A program made the translations under genes and the position numbers. From Clostridiales bacterium (GTDB lineage: Bacteria > Bacillota > Clostridia > Monoglobales > Monoglobaceae): 64,000 bases of DNA. The stretch spans positions 227,596-291,595 of the forward strand of contig JAHZIG010000001.1 in the NCBI GenBank assembly GCA_019419865.1, in the 5' to 3' direction. Every line of letters starts with the position of its first letter. Position 1 is the first letter of the stretch. The notes beneath the pieces were generated by a model that saw only the letters and a program-made list of their open reading frames with translations, had not been told where the DNA came from and did not search any database. Below, in pieces: positions 54,461 to 63,496 of this stretch.

Positions 54461-55339
54461 TTATCTTCTGCGATCGTCTCTGACGAACGGCTCGCGTATA
54501 TCCTCCGAGACCAGCAAGGCGTATTTTTCGGGTCTGCGGTACGCGTTCCCGTGTACCTCGCGTTTTCTGTATTCTCTGAGCTCGCGAATCGGAAAGTCGG
54601 CGATATATATCCCCTCGCGCTCGCCCGCCTCGATAACGAGGGTATCCCTCGAACCGGGCTCGTCCTCCCGATATGCGATACCGTCGAACGCCGAGGAATG
54701 TCCGTTACAATCCGGCTGTCCGTACGGATAGTTGACCGTCGCTATGCCGACCATGTTTTCAAACGCCCGCGCCCTAAGCTGCGACAGGCGGTTTATCTCC
54801 ATCGGGCACGCGTTGGGAACGAGGATCACTTCCGCGCCCTTCAGCATCAATATCCTCGCGCTTTCGGGAAACTCCCTGTCGTAGCATATCATAGCCCCGA
54901 TCCTGACCGTTCCGCGCCCTACGTCCAGATCCGCGACGTAAAAATCCTCGCCCGGCGTAAGGCGGCGTTCGTCGCCGAAGTCGCATGTATGGACCTTCGC
55001 ATAGGTCAGCGCCTTATTTCCAAACCTGTCGAACAGGCATAGCGTATTTCTCGGCGCCTTGTCGTACTTTTCAAGAAAGGTTATCCCTATAGCCATATCA
55101 AGTTCCAGCGCCAGCTTCCCGAACGCGCTCACCAACTCGCCGTCCGCGGGAACAGAGAGCCCGTCCAGCTCCTCCATATCCTCCGGGATATAATAACCGA
55201 CGCTCCACATCTCGGGGAAGAGCGCGATATCCGCGCCCATATCTTTAGCTCTCGCGCAATACTCGGCGCCCTTTTTTAGATTATCGTCTATGGTTTTCCC
55301 CGGCGTCAGCTGCAGCAGGGCTACTTTTAATCCGTCCAT
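54461..55339 (-). CDS. Carbon-nitrogen hydrolase (nitrilase family)
   Basis: 292 residues with the Glu-Lys-Cys triad: FPEMWSVGYY (Glu), KVHTCDFGDERRLTPG (Lys) and GAMICYDREFPESAR (Cys). Probably an amidase (omega-amidase or N-carbamoyl hydrolase class). The C-terminal part carries EDEPGSRDTLVIEAGEREG. It is in an operon with the cupin gene. Confidence 0.9.
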   Translation of the reverse strand: MDGLKVALLQLTPGKTIDDNLKKGAEYCARAKDMGADIALFPEMWSVGYYIPEDMEELDGLSVPADGELVSAFGKLALELDMAIGITFLEKYDKAPRNTLCLFDRFGNKALTYAKVHTCDFGDERRLTPGEDFYVADLDVGRGTVRIGAMICYDREFPESARILMLKGAEVILVPNACPMEINRLSQLRARAFENMVGIATVNYPYGQPDCNGHSSAFDGIAYREDEPGSRDTLVIEAGEREGIYIADFPIRELREYRKREVHGNAYRRPEKYALLVSEDIREPFVRDDRRR

Positions 55340-55434
55340 ATTGGCCGCTCCTTTGTTTTTATAGATTCGGCTTAACGCCGCCGTTGTTTTTGTTTGATTT
55401 AGCCGCGTTATTGTTCATGCGGCGCGGTAACTCC

Positions 55435-56601
55435 CTATGGTTTAAATCGGTATTTTCCTTTGCCGTGCCCTCGCACTTCTTCTATAAGCGCATGCTCTTT
55501 CATTTTAGAGATCAAACTCCCCGCCGCCGAATATGAAACGCCGCAAGCGTCGGAAACGTCTTTTCTTCCAAATATACTTTCTGTACCAAATGCGGAATAT
55601 AGCTTTGTTATGTTATTTTTTGTCTGCATATTAAATTTGAGCCCCGCCATTCGGTCTTCAATAGCCAGCTTTTCGCCCTCAATAGCTTGGTTTTTATCTT
55701 CAATAGCCTGATTTTCATCTTCAATAGCCTGGTTTTTGTCTCCAATAGCCGCGCTTTTAGATACAAACAGGTTATTGATATGCAAATACCGGTTTTTTAA
55801 TTCATTCTCTTCGCCCAAGAGAAGATTTCGAATAAAAGTTTCTAAATACACGGTCGTTTTGTGAACGTTCTTCTTTAGGTTGGTATAATTTGCCCTGACA
55901 AGCGCGTTCCTGAAATACCATGCATTATTAGCAAATATGTCGTTTGTTACATTATATCCAAGCGATCTCAGATATTTTATAAAGAAAACGGCGGTTGTTC
56001 TGGTATTGCCTTCGCCAAATATATGGATCTGCCATAGTCTCGAAATAAAATATGCCAAGTGATGAATGATTTCATCCGTTGAAAGCCCCTTATAACTGAA
56101 CTTCTTTTCCTCCGCGAAATCGTATTCCAAAGTTTCGCGCAATTCCGTTGCATTTCCGTATAAAACTGTGTCGCCGTCTAAAACCCACTCTTTTTTGGTG
56201 ATATTATAATCCCTGATTTTCCCCGCGTGTTTGTATATTCCCGAAAACAGTTTTTTATGAATTCCAATATATTCGCTCGGAGCAAATGAAAAGGATTGTT
56301 CCAAAAGAATTGCCGCGATACGAACAGATACCTTATCCGCTTCTTCCGTCCTATCTCCTCCCGATCTTTGCGGATTCGCTTTATAGTAGCTATCGATTCT
56401 TTTTTCTGCGTCCTCAATAGAAATATTCCCTTCAATATTATCTAAAGCGGTCTTTATCAGCTCCTGCGACGGCTCTAATCCATCGACCGCTTGTAATCCT
56501 ATCGCAGCGTTCCAAACGTATCCCTTATACATTTTATCAGGCTCTGTTTGTTTTATATACTCTTTAAAAGGGTCTTGATCCATATTCACTGTATCACTCA
56601 T
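55435..56601 (-). CDS. Fic family protein with an in-frame 7-residue repeat
   Basis: 388 residues. N-terminal segment with NIEGNISIEDAEKRID, the Fic core with catalytic loop HIFGEGNTRTTAVFFIKYLR (about 193-212), and a C-terminal winged-helix (SDACGVSYSAAGSLISKMKE). Fic enzymes transfer AMP or related groups onto target proteins. Between core and wing lies a tandem repeat of AIEDxNQ (about 290-320) from a 21-bp DNA repeat. No separate antitoxin is adjacent. Confidence 0.88.
   Translation of the reverse strand: MSDTVNMDQDPFKEYIKQTEPDKMYKGYVWNAAIGLQAVDGLEPSQELIKTALDNIEGNISIEDAEKRIDSYYKANPQRSGGDRTEEADKVSVRIAAILLEQSFSFAPSEYIGIHKKLFSGIYKHAGKIRDYNITKKEWVLDGDTVLYGNATELRETLEYDFAEEKKFSYKGLSTDEIIHHLAYFISRLWQIHIFGEGNTRTTAVFFIKYLRSLGYNVTNDIFANNAWYFRNALVRANYTNLKKNVHKTTVYLETFIRNLLLGEENELKNRYLHINNLFVSKSAAIGDKNQAIEDENQAIEDKNQAIEGEKLAIEDRMAGLKFNMQTKNNITKLYSAFGTESIFGRKDVSDACGVSYSAAGSLISKMKEHALIEEVRGHGKGKYRFKP
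55655..55755 (-). repeat. 21-bp tandem repeat inside the Fic gene
   Basis: Four to five copies of a 21-bp unit (plus strand CTTCAATAGCCTGGTTTTTG plus one base) encode AIEDKNQ, AIEDENQ, AIGDKNQ, AIEGEKL. Copy-number change would lengthen the linker without a frameshift. Confidence 0.8.
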
Positions 56602-56686
56602 TTCTCCATTTATATTTATTCCGCTAAAACGCGCGCCGCCATACGCATATTATATCATTACATATCGATAAAATCAAAGCGCCGTC

Positions 56687-57253
56687 TTAAAGCGTACCCC
56701 GTTCGGCCGCTCCGTCTCTGCACGCCCACTCTTCCTTGGTTATTCGCGACACGTGCTCAGTCCTTATATCGCCCGTTAGCTTCCACTCGATATCTTTATT
56801 GGTATGATGGTAGATAAAACCGCATTTCTCCTGAACGCGACGCGATTTCTCGTTGCCGTCGAAATATCCGCACCATATTGTTTTAAGCCCGAGCTCCTCA
56901 AAACCGTATCTTAAAAGCTCCATGACCGCCTCGGGGATCAGTCCCCGTCCCCAATAGGGAACCCCTATCCAGTAACCGATCTCTCCCTCGTCGTCGCCGA
57001 TATCGAAGTTACTGTTTTTTCCGATCATAAGCCCCGCGCAGCCGACGGGCAAGCCGGTCTCCTTGAGAACGACCGCGTAGTTACCGGTCTCGGACAGAAC
57101 GTTTTTTATGACCTCCCGGCTGTTCTCCACGCTCGTGTGCGGCGGCCAACCGGCTATAGGCCCAACCGCCGGATCCTTCGCGTATTTATATAACTCCTCC
57201 GCGTCGCTCTCCTCCCACGGTCGCAGTATCAAGCGTTTTGTCTCAAGTTTCAT
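56687..57253 (-). CDS. GNAT family acetyltransferase (RimJ/RimL-like)
   Basis: 188 residues. LETKRLILRPWEESDAEELY, then GEIGYWIGVPYWGRGLIPEA and CGYFDGNEKSRRVQEKCGFI are the standard blocks of this branch, which acetylates ribosomal protein N termini or antibiotics. The C-terminal about 20 residues are charged. It stands alone. Confidence 0.9.
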   Translation of the reverse strand: MKLETKRLILRPWEESDAEELYKYAKDPAVGPIAGWPPHTSVENSREVIKNVLSETGNYAVVLKETGLPVGCAGLMIGKNSNFDIGDDEGEIGYWIGVPYWGRGLIPEAVMELLRYGFEELGLKTIWCGYFDGNEKSRRVQEKCGFIYHHTNKDIEWKLTGDIRTEHVSRITKEEWACRDGAAERGTL

Positions 57254-57518
57254 AATATTCGCCGCCTTTCCGCATACTTTAAACTTTCCGATAATTCAAT
57301 AAAACGGTGAAAGATATTATACCATTATTTTTACCGAGGCGCAACAGCGAATTTTCGCCGGTTTTAAACTTTTGCGAATATATCGATACGCGTAGGCGCG
57401 CGGTCTTTCAAAATAATCAAAGCCCCGCCGAAAGCCGGCGGTCGATACCGCGAACAGCCCAAGGCGGAGCCTGTTTTACGCGCAGGACGAATTTATCCCG
57501 CGCCCCTATTCCGATCTA

Positions 57519-58037
57519 TTATTTAGCGTCCGTACTGCCCATGCCGCCGTCTCTTACGCCGTCGGCGGCGTCGTCCACCGTTATGCCGAACTGCGTGAAC
57601 ACGCCCTGAGCGAAAGCGTCGCCGCTGAGCAGAGAGACCTTCTTTTCCTCTTTTGAATCGTTCGTTATCTTTATAAAGATATGCCCCTCGTTAGCCGAGT
57701 TATAGTAATCGCTGTCGATTATCCCGACCGTGTTGTCGAGTTGGAGCCTGAACTTGAATCCCAGACCGCTCCTTGGATATATCGAAAGTACCCAGCCCTC
57801 GTCGATCCTGACGCGCACTCCGGTCGGGATCAATATCGTCCTGCCCGCCTGAAGCTTAAAGTCCACCGGCGTGTAGAAGTCGTACCCCGCCGAGCCGGTC
57901 GTGGCGCGCCGCGGAAGTTTTATCCCGTCGTACGCCGCCCTTATCTCCTCGTCGGACGACTCGCTGTCCCAACAATTAAGCCAACCCTCTTTGTACTGCT
58001 CAAAGCTAACCTTTTCAAACTTCGCTATTCTCTGCAT
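57519..58037 (-). CDS. dut: dUTP diphosphatase
   Basis: 172 residues from the ATG preceded by AGGAGAAC. All five trimeric dUTPase motifs can be followed: TGSAGYDFYTP (1), PRSGLGFK (2), GIIDSDYY (3), AFAQGVF (4) and RDGGMGSTD (5). About 35 residues with SFEQYKEGWLNCWDSESSDE come before motif 1, a leader seen in some clostridial and phage forms. It keeps uracil out of DNA and supplies dUMP. Confidence 0.9.
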   Translation of the reverse strand: MQRIAKFEKVSFEQYKEGWLNCWDSESSDEEIRAAYDGIKLPRRATTGSAGYDFYTPVDFKLQAGRTILIPTGVRVRIDEGWVLSIYPRSGLGFKFRLQLDNTVGIIDSDYYNSANEGHIFIKITNDSKEEKKVSLLSGDAFAQGVFTQFGITVDDAADGVRDGGMGSTDAK

Positions 58038-58245
58038 ATCATTTGTTCTCCTGTGCATATAAATTTTCGGCGCGCCCGTTAAACAAAGCGCGCCATTTCT
58101 TCATTATTAATTATAGCGCGGCGAGCGGCAAGCCCGTATATTTAAGCGCTATATTATTCCGTCTATTAATTATATAACAAAAACTCTAATATTTCAATTA
58201 TATTATTAAAATTTATATCTTATTCGCTAAATTCAAAGCCGCGTC

Positions 58246-58737
58246 TTAAGTCTTATGCAAAACGACCTCGCCGCCGCTCAGCGACTCCTGCACGTCCACG
58301 ACCCTCTGATTCGAGCTGCCCTTCCAATGCAGTTTCGGGTCGGCGAGCTCCTTGACAAATTTGCCGTCGACCAAAACATCCGCGTTTTTGACCGACTCGA
58401 GGTCTTTGACCTCCTCCCACAAATAGCCGGTGTATATCCAGATCGTCTTGTCGGGCGCCTTCTCTCTGCACTTCTTGACCAGCCGCTCGACCTCGCTCCT
58501 GTTGCCTGGGAAAAGCGGATCGCCTCCGCTGAATGTTATCCCGCTTATATGCGGCTTATCGAGCTTTTCAAACAGCTCGCGCTCCGCCTCTTCGTCAAAC
58601 TCTACGCCGCCGCTCTCGTCCCAGGTTATCGGATTATGGCAGCCCTCGCAGCGATGACCGCAGCCAGCCACCCACAAGACCGTCCTGAGTCCGTCCCCGT
58701 TTAACATGTCGTCGGTAGTTATATCATGATAACGCAT
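58246..58737 (-). CDS. nrdG: Anaerobic ribonucleotide reductase activating protein
   Basis: 163 residues, radical S-adenosylmethionine enzyme. The cluster motif GCGHRCEGCHNPITWD has CxxxCxxC spacing. GGDPLFPGN and KTIWIYTGYLWEE follow. It generates the glycyl radical of NrdD. nrdD lies upstream on the same strand, with dtd in between, an uncommon arrangement. Confidence 0.94.
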   Translation of the reverse strand: MRYHDITTDDMLNGDGLRTVLWVAGCGHRCEGCHNPITWDESGGVEFDEEAERELFEKLDKPHISGITFSGGDPLFPGNRSEVERLVKKCREKAPDKTIWIYTGYLWEEVKDLESVKNADVLVDGKFVKELADPKLHWKGSSNQRVVDVQESLSGGEVVLHKT

Positions 58738-58851
58738 ATCGGTTTTCTCCTTAACTCTCTCTTTTCATCCTAATTAAATTTGATCTAATCTATATCGCGC
58801 CGCGTTAAGACGCCCTCGCGGCCGCCGCCGCAAGACTTTTTCGGAAATATC

Positions 58852-58935
58852 CCGGTTAAAACTCGCGGCGGAATGCTCCCGTTAAATATTCGCGGCAAGA
58901 CGGTCCCGCTCAATATCCGCGACGGGACGTTCCCG
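58852..58935 (+). repeat. 27-bp GC-rich tandem repeat after dtd
   Basis: Three and a half imperfect copies of CCCGNTNAANATNCGCGRCN plus a GACGNT end, immediately after the dtd stop codon. Not in any clear gene. Confidence 0.6.
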
Positions 58936-59382
58936 CTACAGTTCGTCCGAATCGAGTATGATCGTAAAAGGCCCGTCGTTGAGCAGTTCCACCTTCATAT
59001 CCGCGCCGAATATCCCTCTTTGGACGTCGTCCGTCCTCTTTTTGCACTCCGAAATTATGTATTCGTACATCTCCTCGGCCATATCCGGGGCGCCGGCTTT
59101 TATAAAGCTCGGACGGTTCCCCTTCTTGCAGTTAGCGTAGAGCGTGAACTGCGAGACCAGCAGCAGGCCGCCGCCCGCGTCGGCGAGCGACAGATTCGTC
59201 TTGCCCTCCGAATCTCCGAATATCCTAAGCCCTATCAGCTTTTTTACCATCTTATCGGCTATCTCGGTCGTGTCCGAATCGGACACGCCTATAAGGACCA
59301 AAAGCCCGTCCGCTATCTCGCCGGTTATCTCTCCGTCCACTTTGACCGACGCGCGCGTAACTCTCTGTATCACAAATCTCAT
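58936..59382 (-). CDS. dtd: D-aminoacyl-tRNA deacylase
   Basis: 148 residues. Removes D-amino acids from tRNA. Signatures are [35 protein letters not shown] and the C-terminal [14 protein letters not shown], which carries the invariant Gly-cisPro-type loop. In many Firmicutes dtd follows relA; here it is between nrdD and nrdG. Confidence 0.94.
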   Translation of the reverse strand: MRFVIQRVTRASVKVDGEITGEIADGLLVLIGVSDSDTTEIADKMVKKLIGLRIFGDSEGKTNLSLADAGGGLLLVSQFTLYANCKKGNRPSFIKAGAPDMAEEMYEYIISECKKRTDDVQRGIFGADMKVELLNDGPFTIILDSDEL

Positions 59383-59538
59383 ACTTTTTCTCCGTTTTGT
59401 ATTTTATTATTTTTCTATCCCGTACTCTGCTGTTATTTTCTGTAAGATCCCGTTATATAAATTCGCCGCCAACACGGCTTTAACCGAAATCGGTGGCAAT
59501 TAAATAAATATTAAGCTCCTCTTAAAACGCGGCTTGGG

Positions 59539-61659
59539 CTACATGCTCTTTCTATCCCGTATCTCCGCCATCTTGGCGTCGTTGAGCCTGGTGTCGCCCT
59601 TTACTCTTGAATACGATAGATAGCCGTTCATCCTGTCGATCTTGGTCAGGTTCTTGCTTCCGCATTTGGGGCATACGTCCATCTCAAGCTCCTGATGTCC
59701 GCAGTCGTCGCAGTAGGCGAGCGACAGGTTAACGCCCTCGTAGAAGCCCATATCCATCGCTCTGTGGATCAGCGTCTTGATCGCGGTCTTGTTATAGTCG
59801 ATAGGATATTTAACGTACTGTATCTTTCCGCCGTTCATGAGGTTCCAGAATCTGTTCTCAAGGTTCTGCTTCTGGATAGGCGTTATATCCTCGCTCACGT
59901 GACAGTGGAAGCTGTTGCTAACATACTCGTGGTCGGATACGTTTTCGATTATGCCAAACTTCGCACGGAACTGCTGGACCTGCAAGCCGCATAAGTTCTC
60001 GGCCGGCGTTCCGTACAGCGCGTACAGTCTTCCGTCCTCTTTTTTAAATTCGTTTACTTTCTTATTTATATACTCCATTACCTCGAGCGCAAACTCGCCG
60101 TCCTCGACCAGCGACTTCTTATTATGGAGCTGCTGCAGCTCGTTGAGCGCGGTTATCCCGAACGACGCCGTCGCGCTCTTGAGCAAAGGCTTTATCTTGT
60201 CGTGGATACCCAGGTGTCCGCCGTAAAAACCGCCCTCGCAGTATGCGAGCGGGTTGGTCGAAGCTCTCATCTCGCCGAGATAGTCGTAAGTCCTAAGATG
60301 CAGCTGTCTGATGAGGTTGAGATAGTAGTCCAATACCTCGTAGAAATCCTTGCTCTCCTTCTGAGCCTTGGCGTATATCATCGGCAGATGCAGACTTACC
60401 GCGCCGATATTGAACCTGCCCACAAATACGGGCTGATCGTTCTCGTCGGCCGGCTCCATACCGCCTCTTTCAAACCACGGAGACAGGAACGCGCGGCAGC
60501 CCATCGGCGAAATTACCTTGCCGTACTTCTTGTATATGCTCGCGACGTAGCCCTCGCCGGTAAGCGACAGCCAATCGGGATACATCGTCTTAGCCGAACA
60601 CTCGACGCCCGCCTCGAACACGTCCTCGAGTTCGCCGCCCTTTCCGTGCAGATTCTCGTCGTATAAAAATACTATTTTGGGGAAGAGCACCGGCTTTTTG
60701 CACCACTTTTTGCCTTGACCGCCCTTTCTGACCTTGAGCATGGTCTTGGTCGCCAGTTTCTCGAACTTTCCTCTGCCTATCCCTGCGGTGACCGTGATAA
60801 ACGGATAGTCGCCGCGACTGGACGCGACCGTGTTGAACTTATATTCCCAGCCCTGAAAGCCCTGTTCCATCTCTTTTACTACGTCTTTCATAGCCTCGTC
60901 CGCGGCTTTCTCGTCGGACAGACCCAGATCGATATACTTCTTATATTGCTTGTCGTACGACTTCTGCGCGTAAGGAGCGAGCAGCTTATCCACCTCCGGC
61001 ACCGTAAAACCGCCGTACTGCTGGCTCGCCGCCGACAAAACGATGTCGCCTATAACGTCGAACGCGACGTCCAAGGTCTTCGGCTCGTTGTACCAGAGAT
61101 TTCCCATCTCAAAGCCGCCCTCGAGCACCGTCTTTACGTCGAACAGACAGCAGTTCATGGTGTCGCGCCTCGCCGACATATCGTGGACGTATATATACCC
61201 GTCGCGGCAGGCCTGAAGCTCCTCAACCGTCATGAAGAATTTCTGGTATAGCTCCTTGTTGAGCTGATTAAAGATCAGCGACCTCTTTGTCGAAACAAGC
61301 GCCGAGTCGGAGTTTGAATTCTCCTTATCGCCGATATACATGATCGCCTGACTCTTTCTGTACACCTCGTCGAGCATATGAACAAAGTCCTGCTTGTAGT
61401 TTCTGTAATCCCTGTAGCTCTTCGCGACCTTGGGATTGACGTTATCGAGCGCGCCCTCGACGATGTTGTGCATCTCGGAAATATGGATCTCGTCCTTGTT
61501 CATCTCGTAGACGCGTTTATCCACAAACTTACATATATTATCGAGATCCTCCTCCGTGAAAGTGACAAGCGCTCGGTACGCCGACTTTTTAACAGCCACA
61601 ACAACCTTTTGGACGTTATAGTCCTCTCTCGTACCATCCTTTTTAATTATTTTTATCAT
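59539..61659 (-). CDS. nrdD: Anaerobic ribonucleoside-triphosphate reductase
   Basis: Makes deoxynucleotides without oxygen. 706 residues from the ATG at 61659; the nine-codon longer frame only adds the AAGGAAG binding site. An ATP-cone (about 1-90, IKKDGTREDYNVQKVVVAVK) is followed by the barrel with RRDTMNCCLFD, a zinc site CDDCGHQELEMDVCPKCGS near the end, and the glycyl-radical stretch DRMNGYLSYSRVKGDTRLND. Promoter at 61736-61764; a single ACAATATGTTGT dyad near 61722 could be half of an NrdR site. Confidence 0.95.
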   Translation of the reverse strand: MIKIIKKDGTREDYNVQKVVVAVKKSAYRALVTFTEEDLDNICKFVDKRVYEMNKDEIHISEMHNIVEGALDNVNPKVAKSYRDYRNYKQDFVHMLDEVYRKSQAIMYIGDKENSNSDSALVSTKRSLIFNQLNKELYQKFFMTVEELQACRDGYIYVHDMSARRDTMNCCLFDVKTVLEGGFEMGNLWYNEPKTLDVAFDVIGDIVLSAASQQYGGFTVPEVDKLLAPYAQKSYDKQYKKYIDLGLSDEKAADEAMKDVVKEMEQGFQGWEYKFNTVASSRGDYPFITVTAGIGRGKFEKLATKTMLKVRKGGQGKKWCKKPVLFPKIVFLYDENLHGKGGELEDVFEAGVECSAKTMYPDWLSLTGEGYVASIYKKYGKVISPMGCRAFLSPWFERGGMEPADENDQPVFVGRFNIGAVSLHLPMIYAKAQKESKDFYEVLDYYLNLIRQLHLRTYDYLGEMRASTNPLAYCEGGFYGGHLGIHDKIKPLLKSATASFGITALNELQQLHNKKSLVEDGEFALEVMEYINKKVNEFKKEDGRLYALYGTPAENLCGLQVQQFRAKFGIIENVSDHEYVSNSFHCHVSEDITPIQKQNLENRFWNLMNGGKIQYVKYPIDYNKTAIKTLIHRAMDMGFYEGVNLSLAYCDDCGHQELEMDVCPKCGSKNLTKIDRMNGYLSYSRVKGDTRLNDAKMAEIRDRKSM

Positions 61660-61735
61660 ATGACGCACTTCCTTATCTTTTTTCAAAATACCAAATATTG
61701 CGCCCGATTAAGGCTTTGGTAACAATATGTTGTAT

Positions 61736-61764
61736 ATAATAACACATTCCAATATGAATTGCAA
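61736..61764 (-). promoter_or_regulatory. nrdD promoter
   Basis: On the minus strand TTGCAA (61764-61759), 17 bases, TATTAT (61741-61736). The dyad ACAATATGTTGT just downstream (61722-61733) is a weak candidate for NrdR control. Confidence 0.55.
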
Positions 61765-62237
61765 TACCCCGAGAGGTAATTTTTTATAAAAATTTTAGGC
61801 GCAAGACCGCCCGCCGCGTCGCCGCGAAAAACGGCCGAGTTTAGCGAAAAGCGGGCGCGTTTTATGGAATAATAATATTTTAAGCGTCCGAGCAATAAAT
61901 ACTATAAAAATTTTAGATCCGATAGCTGATATTATAGCACAACTATCTTGTAATTACAATGACTAAAATCGACTTCGCCGCAAAATATTTTTTCTTATTT
62001 TCAACGACCGCCGCGCCTCTCAAAACCGAAAGCCGGCCGCGCCCGTTTAAGCGCCGCGCCGACGTCTCGAACCGGCAAACGGCCCGCGCGTCGCCCGTTT
62101 ACTCGTCCAAACTATCCGTTTTATTTCGTTTTTTATATACATCTCAATGCGCCGCCGTTTATTAATTTCCGCTTAGGTCGGGCGCGCGTTATATAAACTA
62201 ACGACCTATCCGCTTAACCGGCGTTTTATAAATCAAA
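61765..62237. other. Intergenic region, no gene seen
   Basis: Upstream part of nrdD and then GC-rich sequence with CGCCGCG runs. A 68-codon frame on the plus strand (61959-62165) has no ribosome binding site and unlikely composition, so it is not called. Confidence 0.4.
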
Positions 62238-62270
62238 AGCCGCCTCGATCCCTCAAGGCGGCAAATAAAG
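62238..62270 (-). terminator. Terminator after the microsatellite membrane-protein gene
   Basis: On the minus strand GCCGCCTTGAGGG and a complementary AGGCGGC close a stem, followed by TTTTGATTTAT. Confidence 0.6.
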
Positions 62271-62277
62271 CGGCTGT

Positions 62278-62460
62278 TTAGCAGGCGCAGCCTCCTCCTG
62301 CATCTCTCGGGTCTCCCCTGTCGTACCGTCGGCGCGCGGTCTCTGCGAAATTTACCGCCTCAAACAGCCGTTTTATTCTATTGGTTATTACAAGTCCGCG
62401 TCCTCCAAAAACAATCTCAGTTTTGCGTAACGCCCGCGGAGACGGCGGCTCCGTTTTCAA
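62278..62460 (-). CDS. Possible small protein with a Cys-Ala-Cys tail
   Basis: 60 codons that start inside the end of the upstream membrane-protein gene. The second half, RLFEAVNFAETARRRYDRGD then PRDAGGGCAC, has a protein-like character and ends with two cysteines, whereas the first 15 residues look like a shadow of the overlapping gene. GGAGGA occurs inside the frame but no start codon stands at the right distance. A terminator follows directly. Low confidence; real only if translation is coupled to the upstream gene. Confidence 0.3.
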   Translation of the reverse strand: MKTEPPSPRALRKTEIVFGGRGLVITNRIKRLFEAVNFAETARRRYDRGDPRDAGGGCAC

Positions 62461-62911
62461 AGCTTATTACATAGATAAAAGAATCCAGTCCGTCGGAACC
62501 GATATAATATTCAAAGATCTCCCGACCGCCGTATTCGGCGACATTCGAAGGCTCGCCTAAAATATCTACCGTCTCTTTCTTAGTTTTACATGTAAGCTGG
62601 TATTTATCTTCAAGATCGCCTATCATATAAAATCTAAGATCTTCGTTTTCGTCCCATTTTTGCCTACTGTACGTAGAGACATTATACTCGACCGCGTTAT
62701 AGATCGCAGCGTTAAGCGCTACGACCAAAATCGTAGTGCTAAGCAGAATAAGCGGAACCGCAAGCCTCGCTTTGAACTTCCCGCGAACCACGATCAAAAC
62801 CGCTGCGGCGCAGGCGCATATATAAACTGATATAAACGCCGCTTTTAACGCGCCTCCTCCAACTTGATCTACCATTAAATTCGTCGCGAATACGATATAT
62901 GTCGCAAACAA
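62417..62911 (-). CDS. Membrane protein of unknown function, apparently frameshifted at a microsatellite
   Basis: 164 residues from a TTG at 62911. At least three hydrophobic segments (FATYIVFATNLMV; AFISVYICACAAAVLIVV; LAVPLILLSTTILVVALNAA) precede a soluble domain ending YVISFENGAAVSAGVTQN, which contains ILGEPSNVAEYGGREIFEYY, reminiscent of small SmpA/BamE-like folds. The first hydrophobic segment clearly continues upstream (ILAVVWLGILFATY) into a run of nine AATAT units. Beyond them an ATG at 63021 with AAGGGCG upstream opens MRNRTLDIFIN in another frame. Losing one unit would join the two. So the gene is probably phase-variable and now out of frame, with the TTG as a weak internal start. 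Confidence 0.65.
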   Translation of the reverse strand: MFATYIVFATNLMVDQVGGGALKAAFISVYICACAAAVLIVVRGKFKARLAVPLILLSTTILVVALNAAIYNAVEYNVSTYSRQKWDENEDLRFYMIGDLEDKYQLTCKTKKETVDILGEPSNVAEYGGREIFEYYIGSDGLDSFIYVISFENGAAVSAGVTQN

Positions 62912-62945
62912 TATCCCAAGCCAGACTACGGCGAGAATTATATAT

Positions 62946-62990
62946 AATATAATATAATATAATATAATATAATATAATATAATATAATAT
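62946..62990. repeat. Pentanucleotide microsatellite (AATAT)9
   Basis: Nine exact copies of AATAT, plus an imperfect TATAT copy on the left. Five is not a multiple of three, so every gain or loss changes the reading frame of the membrane-protein gene that spans it. Confidence 0.9.
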
Positions 62991-63242
62991 TGATAAAAAT
63001 ATCAAGCGTTCTATTTCTCATGATATCGCCCTTATCTATTATATCACGCGCAGGCTGAAATGTAAATGAATTCAAAGAAATTTATCGCGTTTTCGATCAA
63101 GGTTTATCGAGCGAATATTTATTTCAAAATCCGAGTCCCGCTCATGCGGCCGTTACGGGTTGAAAATCCCGATTTGTCGCCTAAGTCCTAACGCACGCGT
63201 TAAAAACGGGGAATCCCGTACAGGATTCCCCGGTATAATTGG

Positions 63243-63314
63243 AGGCGCCACCCAGATTTGAACTGGGGCGTAAAGCTTTTGCAGAGCTCTGCCTTACCAC
63301 TTGGCTATGGCGCC
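63243..63314 (-). tRNA. tRNA-Cys (GCA)
   Basis: Cloverleaf closes with GGCGCCA/TGGCGCC acceptor; anticodon loop CTGCAAA gives GCA; T arm CCCAGTTCAAATCTGGG. CCA is not encoded (TCC follows the acceptor). Confidence 0.93.
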
Positions 63315-63421
63315 GTATTATATAAATATTATATGACGATCTCAGGATATTTATGAATATCAAGAGCGTCTTTTTTTATGCTTCCACAATGGGAGCTTTT
63401 AACTCCCACTGTGAAAAACTC

Positions 63422-63496
63422 TGGAGCGGAAGACGAGATTCGAACTCGCGACGTTCACCTTGGCAAGGTGACGCTCTACCACTGAGCCACTCCCGC
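63422..63496 (-). tRNA. tRNA-Gly (GCC)
   Basis: Acceptor GCGGGAG/CTTCCGC; anticodon loop TTGCCAA gives GCC; T arm GCGAGTTCGAATCTCGT. CCA is encoded. Repeat copy L begins immediately at its 5' end. Confidence 0.94.

Noticed and set aside
61959..62165. 68-codon plus-strand frame upstream of nrdD
   Set aside because: No ribosome binding site, biased composition, no recognisable family.
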